The notes under the pieces were generated by a model. That model searched no databases, was not told the origin of the DNA, and worked only from the letters and a program-made list of their open reading frames with translations. A stretch of DNA of 48,287 bases from a virus, in the IMG/VR virus record IMGVR_UViG_3300032235_000614, positions 1 to 48,287 of that record; one strand, written 5' to 3'. Both the position numbers and the translations under genes were made by a program. How positions within the stretch are numbered: position 1 is the first letter of the stretch; every line of letters starts with the position of its first letter. Shown here one piece after another: positions 1 through 9,500 of this stretch.

Positions 1-603
1 AGATGCTGATGATGTTGTAGAAATTGATACTGTTCCTGTGACTGGTAGTGGATTACTGGAACTTACGGGAGCACTATTGAGATTGAGTGATACTTGCCCT
101 GTTGTTCCAATTCCTACTGTTCCTTGAACTGTAACAGTAGAACCAATACTTGATACTGCGACTGTTGTGACTGGATTGGTTATATAAAAACTTGTATTTG
201 AGATTGATACTGTATTGGCAATAGAAACAGTTCCACCTACGGTTACAGAAGTAACAGGATTTAGAATATAAAAACTTGTATTGGAGATTGATACTGTATT
301 TCCAATTGATACAGTGTTCAGTAATGTAGAAATACCGACTGGAAGATATGGAGTTGTTAATGTTCCACCTGTCCCAACTTCAACTATGTGATTGTGAATT
401 GGATTATCCGCAGAACTTGTAACGGTTACTATTCCCGGAATTGTAATATCTCCATTAATAGTAATATTGGAACTTCCAAGAGATACTGGAAATGGATTAT
501 CAATAGTAACTACTTCGCCATTCTTATTGGCAATCATATTGACTTCAAAAAGGGTCCTTTCTTGATTCAGAAAGTCCTGTTCATTTTTATTAAATTGTGC
601 CAT
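1..603 (-). CDS. virion structural protein, N-terminal 201 residues (truncated by window edge)
   Basis: The minus strand is open from an ATG at 603 to base 1 with no stop, so 201 N-terminal residues are visible and the C-terminus lies outside. The protein begins MAQFNKNEQDFLNQERTLFE and then becomes a Ser/Thr/Val/Gly-rich beta-type repeat: units such as NTVSISNTSFYI and NPVT recur at about residues 103-150. This is the composition of phage fibre or decoration proteins, and I recall similar N-termini annotated as virion structural proteins in cyanomyoviruses. It starts 3 bases after the stop of the 102-residue gene, so it is the last visible gene of the late block. The exact role (fibre, sheath accessory, capsid decoration) cannot be told from this fragment. 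Confidence 0.75.
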   Translation of the reverse strand, partial: MAQFNKNEQDFLNQERTLFEVNMIANKNGEVVTIDNPFPVSLGSSNITINGDITIPGIVTVTSSADNPIHNHIVEVGTGGTLTTPYLPVGISTLLNTVSIGNTVSISNTSFYILNPVTSVTVGGTVSIANTVSISNTSFYITNPVTTVAVSSIGSTVTVQGTVGIGTTGQVSLNLNSAPVSSSNPLPVTGTVSISTTSSAS

Positions 604-606
604 AAA

Positions 607-915
607 TCAATCACTCCAAGTCAATCTTTCTGGTCTGTATCGTTGTGCGTTTTTAATTCTTGAAGTATTTAACTGACTTGGATAAACGTTATGAACGATT
701 GCTCCGGGATATTCTCCCTGAAGTTGTTCAGCAAGTTCATTTTTATCCAGCATTTTACCTTCAACTTCCATACGATAAAGTCTTCCTTGCCAAACTACAT
801 CAGCAAGAAAAGACTCTTTAGTAGTTTCTGGTTGCGATGCATTCATATAAAGATTTCCATTGAAATCTCCAGAAATATTAATGCTTTCTGAAAGGAATTG
901 TTGAAATGATTTCAT
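607..915 (-). CDS. conserved cyanophage hypothetical protein, 102 aa
   Basis: I use the ATG at 915, giving MKSFQQFLSESINISGDFNG. A longer in-frame reading upstream would overlap the end of the 575-residue gene, whereas this ATG begins 1 base after that gene's stop, the usual spacing here. The middle (TKESFLADVVWQGRLYRMEV) looks like a small beta-strand domain, and the C-terminal half is Arg/Asn/Gln-rich (NAQRYRPERL). The N-terminal KSFxQFLxES motif is common at the start of small T4-like cyanophage head or virion proteins. Its position between virion genes suggests a minor structural or assembly role. That is inference from context only. Confidence 0.7.
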   Translation of the reverse strand: MKSFQQFLSESINISGDFNGNLYMNASQPETTKESFLADVVWQGRLYRMEVEGKMLDKNELAEQLQGEYPGAIVHNVYPSQLNTSRIKNAQRYRPERLTWSD

Positions 916-916
916 T

Positions 917-2644
917 TTAGTTACAGTTCCAACGACGACGTGCTGCTTTTCCTCTTTCCCCATTCCAAGACTGAGAACGACTACAAAAGTTTTTACGTCG
1001 TTTCCAGTCCTTAGATCCTACTTTCAATTTTGATGGATCAGTAGTAACCGCAGTTTGAAGTTTTGATCCTGGATTTTCACGACGATATGCTTTAACTGCA
1101 TCAGGACTTAATCCATCAGTTTTATCTTTACGATTTACTGATTGCCAGTCTTCAGATAAACCAAAGTCTGCTCTCCAATTCGAATACTCAATTAACTCAG
1201 ATTCAAATTCATAATGTGCAACTTGTAGTTCAGATTTTTTCTTTGCTAAAGGTAATTGGGGACCGGTTCTCTTTAAAAACTGTTCTTTTTCATATGGATT
1301 ATCAGTTCTTGCTCCTTTATTATAAAGTTTTTGAGTCCTTTGCATCTCTTTGTGCTTTGAAGGATCGATAGGAGGTAACATTTGCTCATCAACTCCTTGA
1401 AGTTTTCCTGCTTGTTTAAGAGCAATAATTCTTTGTCTAGGAGTCATTTTGTCCTTCCTATTCATAATTTTTTTAACAGCAACATCAAATGGTTTTTTAT
1501 CAGACATTGTATCTGTGTCTGAAACTTGCTCTGCCATTTCTCCACTGTCAACATAGTCTGCTGCAGAATCAAGATAATCTGCAGCTTTAGTAATCTTTGA
1601 TTGTACCCATGCTTCAATATTCCCTTCACCTTTCATTTTTTTACGAAGTCTTTTTGCTGCAGAAATAATAGTTGATATTTCAGAACGAGCCATTGATTTC
1701 TCATGATCATATGATTCTGGAAAATTACCAGGATGTGGAGTATTTGGAGTATAATCTTTCAATTTAATAGGCATTGAAAACATATCCCAATATTTTGGTC
1801 CATATTTACATTCGGTTCTAGTTTCTTCTTTTTTACATTTTGGACAATATCTTGCCATTCCAGTTTCTTCTTTAACGGGAACACAATTTGGAACCATTTT
1901 TTTACCTTTCTTTTTCATACCTTCTTCCTTATAACCATCCCAGCAATCTTCTGATTTTGTTCCCCAATTAGCAGCACCAACTTTACGACATTTTACAAGA
2001 GCACCAGAAGCATATGCACTTGGCCAAACATCATATCTTGATTTTACTTTATTATAGCAAGCATCTTTTTTACCACTGCCTTTGCCTGCTTTATCCTTTA
2101 CTTCTTGGAGATCCATTTCTTCTGTTCTTACATTTGTTGGTTTTGAAGCACCAGTTTTTTCTGGTTGATTTGGGTCTAAACGATTTTTTCTTCTTCTCGC
2201 AGATTCTTCTTCATCTTTAGAAAGTGTTCTTTTCATTTTAGAACTTCCACACTTTGGTGTAGAAGTTTGACCAGGTTGACGAGCACATGGTTTACCTGAA
2301 AACTTTCCACCAAGTTGAACCCATCCCATTTTTCCATCAGATGATTTGGATTTATTGAACCAATCGTGAAGACCTTCATCTCCAGACTTGGTTTCTTCCT
2401 TTACATCTTTAAATTTTTTATGATGCTTTTTAGCATCTGCCTCCATTTTTTTCAAACGAGTATAATAGTCTGGAATTTCGTCTAAATGTTGAAGAGCAAT
2501 TTCTGTTGCCAACTTCTGATTCTTGGTATGTTCGTGTTCAATTGGAGCACCCATATCAAGTTGCTTCTGAATAAACGAAACTTCAAGACGATGCTTTTTG
2601 GCAATCTCTTCCACCGTTTTATATGGTTTCAATTGCTCATTCAT
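917..2644 (-). CDS. 575-aa mosaic basic protein with DUF5661-like N-terminus and Cys/Lys-rich short domains
   Basis: No enzyme fold is recognised. Several short conserved phage modules occur in series. Residues about 10-68 (IEHEHT, then IALQHLDEIPDYYTRLKKME) match my memory of the DUF5661 family. Residues 94-135 hold a Gly/Lys/Cys module (GGKFSGKPCARQP). Residues 190-230 hold DACYNKVKSRYDVWPSAYA. A CPKC pair at 267-270 suggests zinc binding. A helical stretch follows at 320-366 (IEAWVQSKITKAADYLDSA), then MLPPIDPSKHKEMQRTQKLY near 422-441. The C-terminus from about 510 is AYRRENPGSKLQTAV followed by an Arg/Cys-rich tail ending RRRWNCN. In other cyanophages these modules usually occur in separate or differently combined proteins. 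It sits between the gp16 homolog and small virion genes, so it may be a head, core or DNA-packaging accessory. Confidence 0.8.
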   Translation of the reverse strand: MNEQLKPYKTVEEIAKKHRLEVSFIQKQLDMGAPIEHEHTKNQKLATEIALQHLDEIPDYYTRLKKMEADAKKHHKKFKDVKEETKSGDEGLHDWFNKSKSSDGKMGWVQLGGKFSGKPCARQPGQTSTPKCGSSKMKRTLSKDEEESARRRKNRLDPNQPEKTGASKPTNVRTEEMDLQEVKDKAGKGSGKKDACYNKVKSRYDVWPSAYASGALVKCRKVGAANWGTKSEDCWDGYKEEGMKKKGKKMVPNCVPVKEETGMARYCPKCKKEETRTECKYGPKYWDMFSMPIKLKDYTPNTPHPGNFPESYDHEKSMARSEISTIISAAKRLRKKMKGEGNIEAWVQSKITKAADYLDSAADYVDSGEMAEQVSDTDTMSDKKPFDVAVKKIMNRKDKMTPRQRIIALKQAGKLQGVDEQMLPPIDPSKHKEMQRTQKLYNKGARTDNPYEKEQFLKRTGPQLPLAKKKSELQVAHYEFESELIEYSNWRADFGLSEDWQSVNRKDKTDGLSPDAVKAYRRENPGSKLQTAVTTDPSKLKVGSKDWKRRKNFCSRSQSWNGERGKAARRRWNCN

Positions 2645-2657
2645 TGGTTAAAACTTA

Positions 2658-3086
2658 TTACTCTTTATTATTTAGAAAACCTTGTTTTAACAATTTTGAA
2701 AGGTCTGATGTTGATCCAACAAATACAGCATTATTAGTTACATTATTTGTTGTTTTTACTGTTTCCTCTTCAACTTCCTTAAGTTTTTTCTGAAGATCTA
2801 TGAGTTTATCAGTAACATCTCCGACACTTTTAATTAATTGTCCTGCAACTTCATATGCTCTTGGTTGGTCACTTTCGGAAGCAAGTTCCATAATTCCATT
2901 AATTGCTTCTTGTCCCTTTTCAATTAAAGAATAAAGATTAGCCCTTGTATATTCATAATCTTTTTTAATGTCCCCAATAGATGATGTGGACAATTGGGTT
3001 GGGATTTCATTTTTATCATTTTCAACTTCAATGATAGAACTTTCAATGTTCAACACTTTATCGATAGAATCATAGTTGTTTTTCAT
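2658..3086 (-). CDS. 16: terminase small subunit, T4 gp16-like
   Basis: The small terminase subunit forms a ring that recognises phage DNA and regulates the gp17 motor during headful packaging. The 142-residue product (T4 gp16 is 164) has the expected helical layout: an acidic N-terminus, then DYEYTRANLYSLIEKGQEAI, the SDQPRAYEVAGQLI segment typical of T4-like small terminases, and a heptad-rich stretch (VTDKLIDLQKKLKEVEEE) that would form the oligomerising coiled coil. The C-terminus is FVGSTSDLSKLLKQGF. It follows the gp15 homolog by 5 bases, as in T4. Unusually, no gp17 follows directly; the next genes are the mosaic 575-residue protein and small virion genes. Confidence 0.85.
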   Translation of the reverse strand: MKNNYDSIDKVLNIESSIIEVENDKNEIPTQLSTSSIGDIKKDYEYTRANLYSLIEKGQEAINGIMELASESDQPRAYEVAGQLIKSVGDVTDKLIDLQKKLKEVEEETVKTTNNVTNNAVFVGSTSDLSKLLKQGFLNNKE

Positions 3087-3091
3087 AATAC

Positions 3092-3889
3092 TTAAATATC
3101 TTTTTGTTGAATTGCACTATATGATTTTGAATCTGAAAATTGCTCCCACGTTTCATTAAAACCAAAATCATCATCTGGATTGGCATCTATTGGATCTGGT
3201 ACAACTGTATATCTTACCTCTCGCTTTGTATTTTGAACATCTGTATTCGAATACAAGTCAACCTGAACTTTTCTAATAAGACCATCTGTACTAGTAGAAA
3301 TTGGACCAAACATATATGATTTGGCAGTAAATTGTAGAGTATAAATTAATATTCTTCTTGTTGAAAAGTCACCCTCATATTCATCTTTCATTCCTATACT
3401 ATCTAAAACTATAGGAATATCTCTTTTTTCTCCTATAGAATTGACTAAATCTACGGTAATATTGAATGCAGGTTGAAAAAATGGTAAAATTTGTTCTATA
3501 ATTTGCAACATGTCATCATTTAACTTTGTCATTATATTAAGTTGAAAACCAATATTATAAGGAACTGGTAAATAAACTTTTTTTAAATTTTCACCATCAA
3601 TTGCTTTAAAAGTTTGCGTAATATTTGCTTTTCTGGATGAGTCATATTGTATTGATGTTATTTCAAATGACATCCTAGGTAAAGTCATTGCAACAGGTTT
3701 ATTTAACTCTGCTTGCTGTTCTAACCTAGCAAGAAATTTTTGCATAGGACCATATGATAATGGCACTCTCATCTCACTATATGTACTATCATTTTCATCT
3801 TTATGCTTTATATAAATCTGGTTAAATAAAGTACCAAATGAAATAATAGTTTTTCTGATGATTTCGTGATAAAAATAAGTTCCTAACAT
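3092..3889 (-). CDS. 15: tail completion/sheath stabiliser protein, T4 gp15-like
   Basis: gp15 caps the finished tail tube and sheath and forms the docking surface for the neck. The 265-residue product is close to the 272 of T4 gp15. It begins MLGTYFYHEIIRKTIISFGT and contains RVPLSYGPMQKFLARLEQ, PRMSFEITSIQYDSSRK and PYNIGFQLNIMTK, all conserved in T4-type gp15. The central part (IIEQILPFFQPAFNIT) is also characteristic. Its ATG shares a base with the TAA of gp14 (TAATG), indicating translational coupling within the 13-14-15-16 cluster. Confidence 0.9.
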   Translation of the reverse strand: MLGTYFYHEIIRKTIISFGTLFNQIYIKHKDENDSTYSEMRVPLSYGPMQKFLARLEQQAELNKPVAMTLPRMSFEITSIQYDSSRKANITQTFKAIDGENLKKVYLPVPYNIGFQLNIMTKLNDDMLQIIEQILPFFQPAFNITVDLVNSIGEKRDIPIVLDSIGMKDEYEGDFSTRRILIYTLQFTAKSYMFGPISTSTDGLIRKVQVDLYSNTDVQNTKREVRYTVVPDPIDANPDDDFGFNETWEQFSDSKSYSAIQQKDI

Positions 3890-5289
3890 TAGTAATTTCC
3901 AAATGGATTTGATTCTGAGAAATCTAAAATCTGATCTGCAGCTTCTTCAATTTCATCGTTTTGTTCATATTTATCAGAGAATTCTGAATTTGATATAACT
4001 TTTATACTGTAAATTGCAGAAGAAGCAGATCCAACTAAAGTTTCACCAGCAACAAAGTTACCATCAATAACACCAACTTTAAGAATATTTGTATCTTTAT
4101 CCCAAGATTTAACTCTTGCTCTTGTTCCTGATGTTGAACCAGTAACTATTTCATTGAATGAATATGTACCAATTCCTGTTAGTAACGGAGGAGGAGCAAT
4201 TGTAATAATAGGAGCAGAAGTATATCCTATCCCAGCATCTTCTATTAAAATTTGAGTAATAGTTCCCGAAGTACTGACAACAGATCTTCCTCTTGCCGTA
4301 ATTGCAAGTCCAGTAGTAGGAGAACTAAAAGTTACTAATGGTGGAATAACATATCCTGCACCATTAGTTTGTATTCCAATATTTCGTATTCCATAATATC
4401 CATTCACAATTTCGCAAGTAGCAGCTGCACCTACACCAGATCCATTAGCATATATCGTTACTATCGGTGGTGTTGTATATCCAGATCCAGTATTAGTTAA
4501 TAATATTTCTTTTATAGAATAAACACCAGAAATTGAAGTAGTTATTGCCACTGCAGAGGCATTTATTCCTCCAGAAGGTGCTGTAGAAATTCCAACAGTA
4601 GGTATTCCCACATAATCGTAACCATCTTGATTTAATATTACTCTTCTAACATATCCACTAGATATTCCTGCAGATGCTGTTGATCTTTGTCCGAAAGAAA
4701 AAAGTTCAATAGAAGTAATATATCCTTGACCCTCTAAAACAGTATCTATTTCTTCAACTGTAGTATTGAGATTATTCCAACCACCAACTTCATCTTCATA
4801 TTCAAATAATTCACATCTCAATTCATAAACATATGTTTTTCCTAATTGGTAAAATGGTTGCTCATGCTCAACAAATTTTACTTCGAATAACCTTTTACCT
4901 AGTGGGAAGTAAATAATGTCACCTTCTCTTGGTCTAGAGGATAAAATAATTTCATTATCGTCCATACCATCTAAAAAAGGTGCTATAAAGTCTTCAAACC
5001 TTTCTTTTGAAATTATCAATGTAACTTCATCCTTTAAACTCATTCCAAATTTTGTTAATATATCACCAGCACCAGTATATCCATCATATGTGTTCACATA
5101 AGCCTCTATTGAGAAATTATCATCAAATTTGGATGAAGTAACTTCTCTAATAATAGTTTCTTTTCTTACAAACTTTCTTGGAATGTATGAAACTTCAACT
5201 CCATACATTCTTAGTTGTTCATTAATTAATTCTTGAATGAGTCTTTGCTCACTCGGAGATCCTTGCTGAAAAAATGGATTTAATGCCAT
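3889..5289 (-). CDS. 14: neck protein, T4 gp14-like, with inserted Gly-Tyr-Pro repeats
   Basis: The N-terminal ~190 residues are gp14-like: MALNPFFQQGSPSEQRLIQE, YGVEVSYIPRKFV, and the beta segments around FEDFIAPFLDG and FYQLGKTYVYELRCELFEYE. gp14 sits with gp13 in the neck that closes the filled head and receives the tail. At 466 residues it is nearly twice T4 gp14 (256). The extra mass is at about residues 190-420, where a repeat recurs with the shape I.I...G.GYt..P.vti followed by a Gly/Ala-rich arm (for example GSGYTTPPIVTIY, GAGYVIPPLVTF, GIGYTSAPIITIA). The same module is in gp7, gp8 and the DUF4815 protein of this phage. The C-terminus returns to a gp14-like acidic tail (DQILDFSESNPFG). 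Start and stop both overlap neighbours through TAATG. Confidence 0.88.
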   Translation of the reverse strand: MALNPFFQQGSPSEQRLIQELINEQLRMYGVEVSYIPRKFVRKETIIREVTSSKFDDNFSIEAYVNTYDGYTGAGDILTKFGMSLKDEVTLIISKERFEDFIAPFLDGMDDNEIILSSRPREGDIIYFPLGKRLFEVKFVEHEQPFYQLGKTYVYELRCELFEYEDEVGGWNNLNTTVEEIDTVLEGQGYITSIELFSFGQRSTASAGISSGYVRRVILNQDGYDYVGIPTVGISTAPSGGINASAVAITTSISGVYSIKEILLTNTGSGYTTPPIVTIYANGSGVGAAATCEIVNGYYGIRNIGIQTNGAGYVIPPLVTFSSPTTGLAITARGRSVVSTSGTITQILIEDAGIGYTSAPIITIAPPPLLTGIGTYSFNEIVTGSTSGTRARVKSWDKDTNILKVGVIDGNFVAGETLVGSASSAIYSIKVISNSEFSDKYEQNDEIEEAADQILDFSESNPFGNY

Positions 5290-6128
5290 TATCCGATAAA
5301 ATCGTATGGTGGAAGTTCATATTCTAAGGCCATTATTTGTTTGAGATCTTGTAATTCTTTTTCTGCATCTTCGTATATTTCTCTACCATTTAACTCAATA
5401 CCACCAGGCAATTTAACACCTCTAAATTTAATTAAATTTTGACCCCACTGTTTTTTAATTAATGATGTAAGATATTTTTTTAGAAAACTATCATTATAAA
5501 CTTTGGTAAAATCATTTGGATCTAAAATTCTATAACAATCTATAACTAAAAATGATTCTGGTTTTTGAGAAGACCAGTCAATATCAAGATACATTCTATT
5601 CTGTCTTTTATTAAATCTTATTTGCTTATCAGTGCTTAAAAGAAAATCTATATCTTCCAAATACGATTTAACCATAGCATATTGTAATAATTCAACTGAA
5701 TTAAAATAATAAAGATCATTTAAAAACAATTGGTATTTGATACTAAACATTCCTCCCGAAATTGAACTAGTATCAAATTTAAAAACCTTTTCAATTCCTA
5801 TAACAGAATCTGGTACTTGTATATAATTAGAGGTTTCGTAAAAATTAAATGTTTTAGAAACACCATCTATAGTTGAAGTTCCCGTAGTCGTAACAATTCC
5901 TGGTCCTGATGTATTTCTTGCTCTTCCTCTATCAATATCATCTTGAGTTATTTTGTACTTTAAATACATTCTTTCTACACCATCAAAATGCCTCTCATGG
6001 AAGTATTGTAAGGCATCATCTACCAAATCATCTATTTGATCATCATCTACGTTAATCTCTAACACAGGAGCACCTAGACGCCTTAAACAGTAATCAATGA
6101 GTTCTTGTCGTGATGATGGTTTTGACAT
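5289..6128 (-). CDS. 13: neck protein, T4 gp13-like
   Basis: Head completion/neck protein that binds the portal after packaging. The product is 279 residues (T4 gp13: 309). It starts MSKPSSRQELIDYCLRRLGA and continues with INVDDDQIDDLVDDALQYFH, the hallmark acidic helix of this family, followed by HFDGVERMYLKYKIT. Later conserved parts are the YFNSVELLQYAM segment and VIDCYRILDPNDF. The C-terminus ends with the YELPPYDFIG type motif seen in cyanophage gp13. It is the first gene of a coupled 13-14-15-16 unit and lies 40 bases downstream of a late promoter-like CATAAATA. Confidence 0.92.
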   Translation of the reverse strand: MSKPSSRQELIDYCLRRLGAPVLEINVDDDQIDDLVDDALQYFHERHFDGVERMYLKYKITQDDIDRGRARNTSGPGIVTTTGTSTIDGVSKTFNFYETSNYIQVPDSVIGIEKVFKFDTSSISGGMFSIKYQLFLNDLYYFNSVELLQYAMVKSYLEDIDFLLSTDKQIRFNKRQNRMYLDIDWSSQKPESFLVIDCYRILDPNDFTKVYNDSFLKKYLTSLIKKQWGQNLIKFRGVKLPGGIELNGREIYEDAEKELQDLKQIMALEYELPPYDFIG

Positions 6129-6167
6129 TTATTTGCTCGCTGTGTAGATTAACCAATCTTCAAAATA

Positions 6168-6175
6168 TATTTATG
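6168..6175 (-). promoter_or_regulatory. late promoter-like site CATAAATA upstream of gp13
   Basis: The minus strand reads CATAAATA, one base from the T4 late promoter TATAAATA and matching the NATAAATA form reported for T4-like cyanophages. It sits 40 bases before the gp13 ATG and overlaps the TAA stop of the 58-residue gene (TCA TAA ATA). Confidence 0.6.
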
Positions 6176-6347
6176 ACCAAGTGGTTTCAAACATAGACAT
6201 TACTTCTTGTTGCTTCAAATACATTTTACAATATAATTTTGAAAATTTTCTTAACTCTTCAATTGATAATGAATCTATTACCCTAGCATGTTTTTCATAT
6301 TCAAATAATTTATCAATACTTTCAATTTTTATGTCTTCTGGATTCAT
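6171..6347 (-). CDS. conserved small cyanophage protein, 58 aa
   Basis: Read directly from the minus strand: it begins MNPEDIKIESIDKLFEYEKH and ends SMFETTWS. The ATG at 6347 lies inside the end of the 70-residue gene (26-base overlap). The middle (IDSLSIEELRKFSKLYCKMY) is a predicted two-helix structure. I recall similar 50-60-residue proteins at this site, between the tail-fibre-like gene and gp13, in other cyanomyoviruses. Function is unknown; synteny suggests a small virion or chaperone component. Confidence 0.75.
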   Translation of the reverse strand: MNPEDIKIESIDKLFEYEKHARVIDSLSIEELRKFSKLYCKMYLKQQEVMSMFETTWS

Positions 6348-6534
6348 TAATTAACTCCCGAATTAAGGATTTTATTTCAGATACTTCATTCTTTAGATTT
6401 TCAATCTCTTTTTTATGTGAAGATCTTGAACTAATACTATTTACATATTGATCATATGATGTAGTATCAGTATTAATAATAGCACCACTTTTCTCATCAC
6501 GATATAAATTTGGATGTCCTTGTACTGGTATCAT
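6322..6534 (-). CDS. conserved small cyanophage protein with C-terminal coiled coil, 70 aa
   Basis: It begins MIPVQGHPNLYRDEKSGAII, a start widely shared in cyanophages next to gp13. The first ~35 residues look like a small globular or peptide-docking segment (NLYRDEKSGAIINTDT). The second half (KKEIENLKNEVSEIKSLIRE) has clear heptads and should form a coiled coil. It starts 4 bases after the stop of the 2497-residue protein, so it is co-transcribed with it. A role as a small trimeric or dimeric connector on the virion is plausible but unproven. Confidence 0.78.
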   Translation of the reverse strand: MIPVQGHPNLYRDEKSGAIINTDTTSYDQYVNSISSRSSHKKEIENLKNEVSEIKSLIRELINESRRHKN

Positions 6535-6538
6535 GATA

Positions 6539-9500
6539 TTATGCTAATGCAATTGATCTTAAATCTTTAAATCTTGGATAATATGCTTGGTTTGTACCAT
6601 ACATTACAATTTTAATTGTATATCCAGTAAATGGTCCTATTCCAGAAGCAGTATACTGATATTCTAGGAATTGATTTTCTAAACTAGGTTGTACATATCT
6701 ATCAGGAAGTCCACTATTTTTTGAAACATCAACGATATCAGGATAACCATCTAAATTATTATCTGTTGTTAAATTATCATAACCAGGGAAAAATTCAAAA
6801 ACTTGATCATTGTCTGGTTTATCTGGTTTAATCAAACTATACATAACTCTAAAGTTTGATGTTGAATGGCGATATGCTGATAAAATAACCTTTAATGATG
6901 AAGAAGGTTGAGATAATCTAACTGTATTTGATATATAAACCGCAGCATGAGGATCTGCTAATATAGAATTAACTCTATTATCAGAAATAAAATCATCTAT
7001 TGGATTATTTAATCTAGCAACTGCAAATTCTGTAAAAGTACTATCCAAAAATATCATTGGTGATAAATTATAATTATTTGTGGATAAAGTAATTGCTGTA
7101 GTAAATGATTTATTTTGTGGCATAGAATCTAAATATTCCAATTCATTTACTTCAGAGCAAACAATGCGTACAGATGAAAGTTTATTTTCTCTTCCAATTT
7201 GAACATCTTCATACCCCAAATCTATAAATGAAGTTTCATTTCCATTTACGCTAGTTCCTCTTACAGTTCTTATCTGTGCAGAAACATTTGTTGCTGCGCC
7301 AGGAGAAATTACCTCATAAAATGGTATGACAGTATCATATTGAATATTTTCTGTAGCATAAGATTCTGATCCACCAACTGAAGATTCTAAATTAAATCCT
7401 AATCTAGGTGCATTGGAGGCAAAACCATCAACTGAACCATCAGAACTTCTATCTGGTCCATTTGGACTTGAATCTATATCCAATTCTACATAATAACTGT
7501 CTATGTCAATATTAGAGTCACGAATATCATGAGTTGTATTTATCCTTCTCAAGGAAACGCCATTTACTTCATATTTGTAAATTAATGAAGAAAATGGATG
7601 ATTTATTGCAACAGTAGAATCTTGACCTCTTGTTATATTTGTTATGGATCCAGAATTAACAGATTCATATTTGATAATTTCATTATTAATCTTCAAATAA
7701 CCTGGGTTCAATGAACTTACTGGAATACCTTCAAATGATGCAAAATCTGTTGTGTCTGCTATAGAAACATTGATTAAAGAATCTGCAATTAATAATGGTG
7801 CCGCAAGAGACACTGGTTTAACATTAGATGCAACATTACTAATTTTAAGTTTATTATTGGCAGCGTACATGCCATGTCCAAAATGATCAACTTTTATGAT
7901 GTTTCCAGTATAAATGTCACCATAAGGAAGTGAATTTCCTCTAAAATATGTTGTAGCTAAAGAAACAACAGATCCACTATTATTATAATATGTTAATCTA
8001 GCACCATCAGTAAATGAATTTCCCTGTACATTTGTTAGATATAGGGTATCAATTGAAGAATTATTTCCAGTAATTGCAATTTTTGCATTTTCTCCAGTAT
8101 TAGAAGAAATTGTAGATGTAACAATTCCAACTATATCTCCGACAGCATAACCATTTCCGGGATTTAGTACTGAAACTGAACTAACAGAACCATTTGTAGC
8201 AGTTATGTTTAGAGTTAATCCAGATCCATTTCCAACTATATTGTATGTTGATACTGAACTATCTGTAACATAGTTTCTTCCCCCAGTTGTAATTCCTAAA
8301 CTAGAAACTGAACTACCAGTACCAACGATATATCCATAATTATAAGATTTTAAATCTTCACTTATTTTTCTACCTGGTGTTAAAACATCTATTAATGATG
8401 AATTGGTAATAGTAGTAACACCAACTGTTAATCTTCTTGGATATGATGTAATTGGATTATTGATTAATCTTCTCTCATACCCATTACTCTTTTCAAGAAC
8501 TGGATTATAAAAGAATGCAACACCAGAAGAATTAACAAACTGTGCTTTATATAATTTAAATTTAAGATCTTGATATTGGTTTGAAGACCATATAGATCCA
8601 TTTTGAGATTTAAATAAACTTCCTATAGCAAATTGCTTAGAATAAACTACGCTTTCACTATCTGGTAATATTGCAGTGCTTACAGTTTTTTCACCCATTT
8701 CACCAATCCAAACTTCATAATCGACACTTTCTGGTGCAAGAATAACAACTGCATATTCTAGATTTGGTGGTAAGAAAATTGGATAATCAAAAGTAAATCT
8801 AGTGGATACTGAAGCATCAGTAGAAATATTGACTTGATCTGGTCTTAATGTTACTGGATTTCCAATAATAGTTAAAGTTGGAGTACCTAACTCAACTGTT
8901 CTTATTTGAACAGTAACTGGACTATTTCCACTATCTTTCTTAGCAAAATAAAGATCAACTGCCGTTAAGAATACGCCATTTGAATCTTCAGTAAAGTTGC
9001 TAACTGAAGGAGCGTCAACATTCCCACCAACAACAAATGTTTGTGCTAAAGGATCAAGTCTTTCTGCTTGTTGTTGTATGATATTAGTTACATTAGTTAC
9101 TCTTGTAATATTTTGAGTAATATTAGTAATATTGTTAATTTGTTCTGGTGGTAAATTAACTTGTGAAGTTGAAGATTGGCGGGTTGCGGAAATTTGTCTA
9201 GTTCTTACAGTATTTGTAGTTGTTAGAGTAGCACTTACATTAACTCTTCTGACAATTTCTTGATAAAGTTGAACTGTTCCTTCAGAAAGATAGTTTGATT
9301 GAGCTGAAGAAATATCAGCACTACCTAGAGTTGGAGGTTCATTTGTTTGACTTGATGTTATTTTAAAAGTTTTATTTCCAGTTTCAATTCTAACACTTGG
9401 TGGTGGTGTAGTATTTGGATCTCTAACAAAGAAAGTTCCTATTAAATCACCATAATTATCTGATACTAATCTCAAATCCTTTACATATGCTATTGCACCA

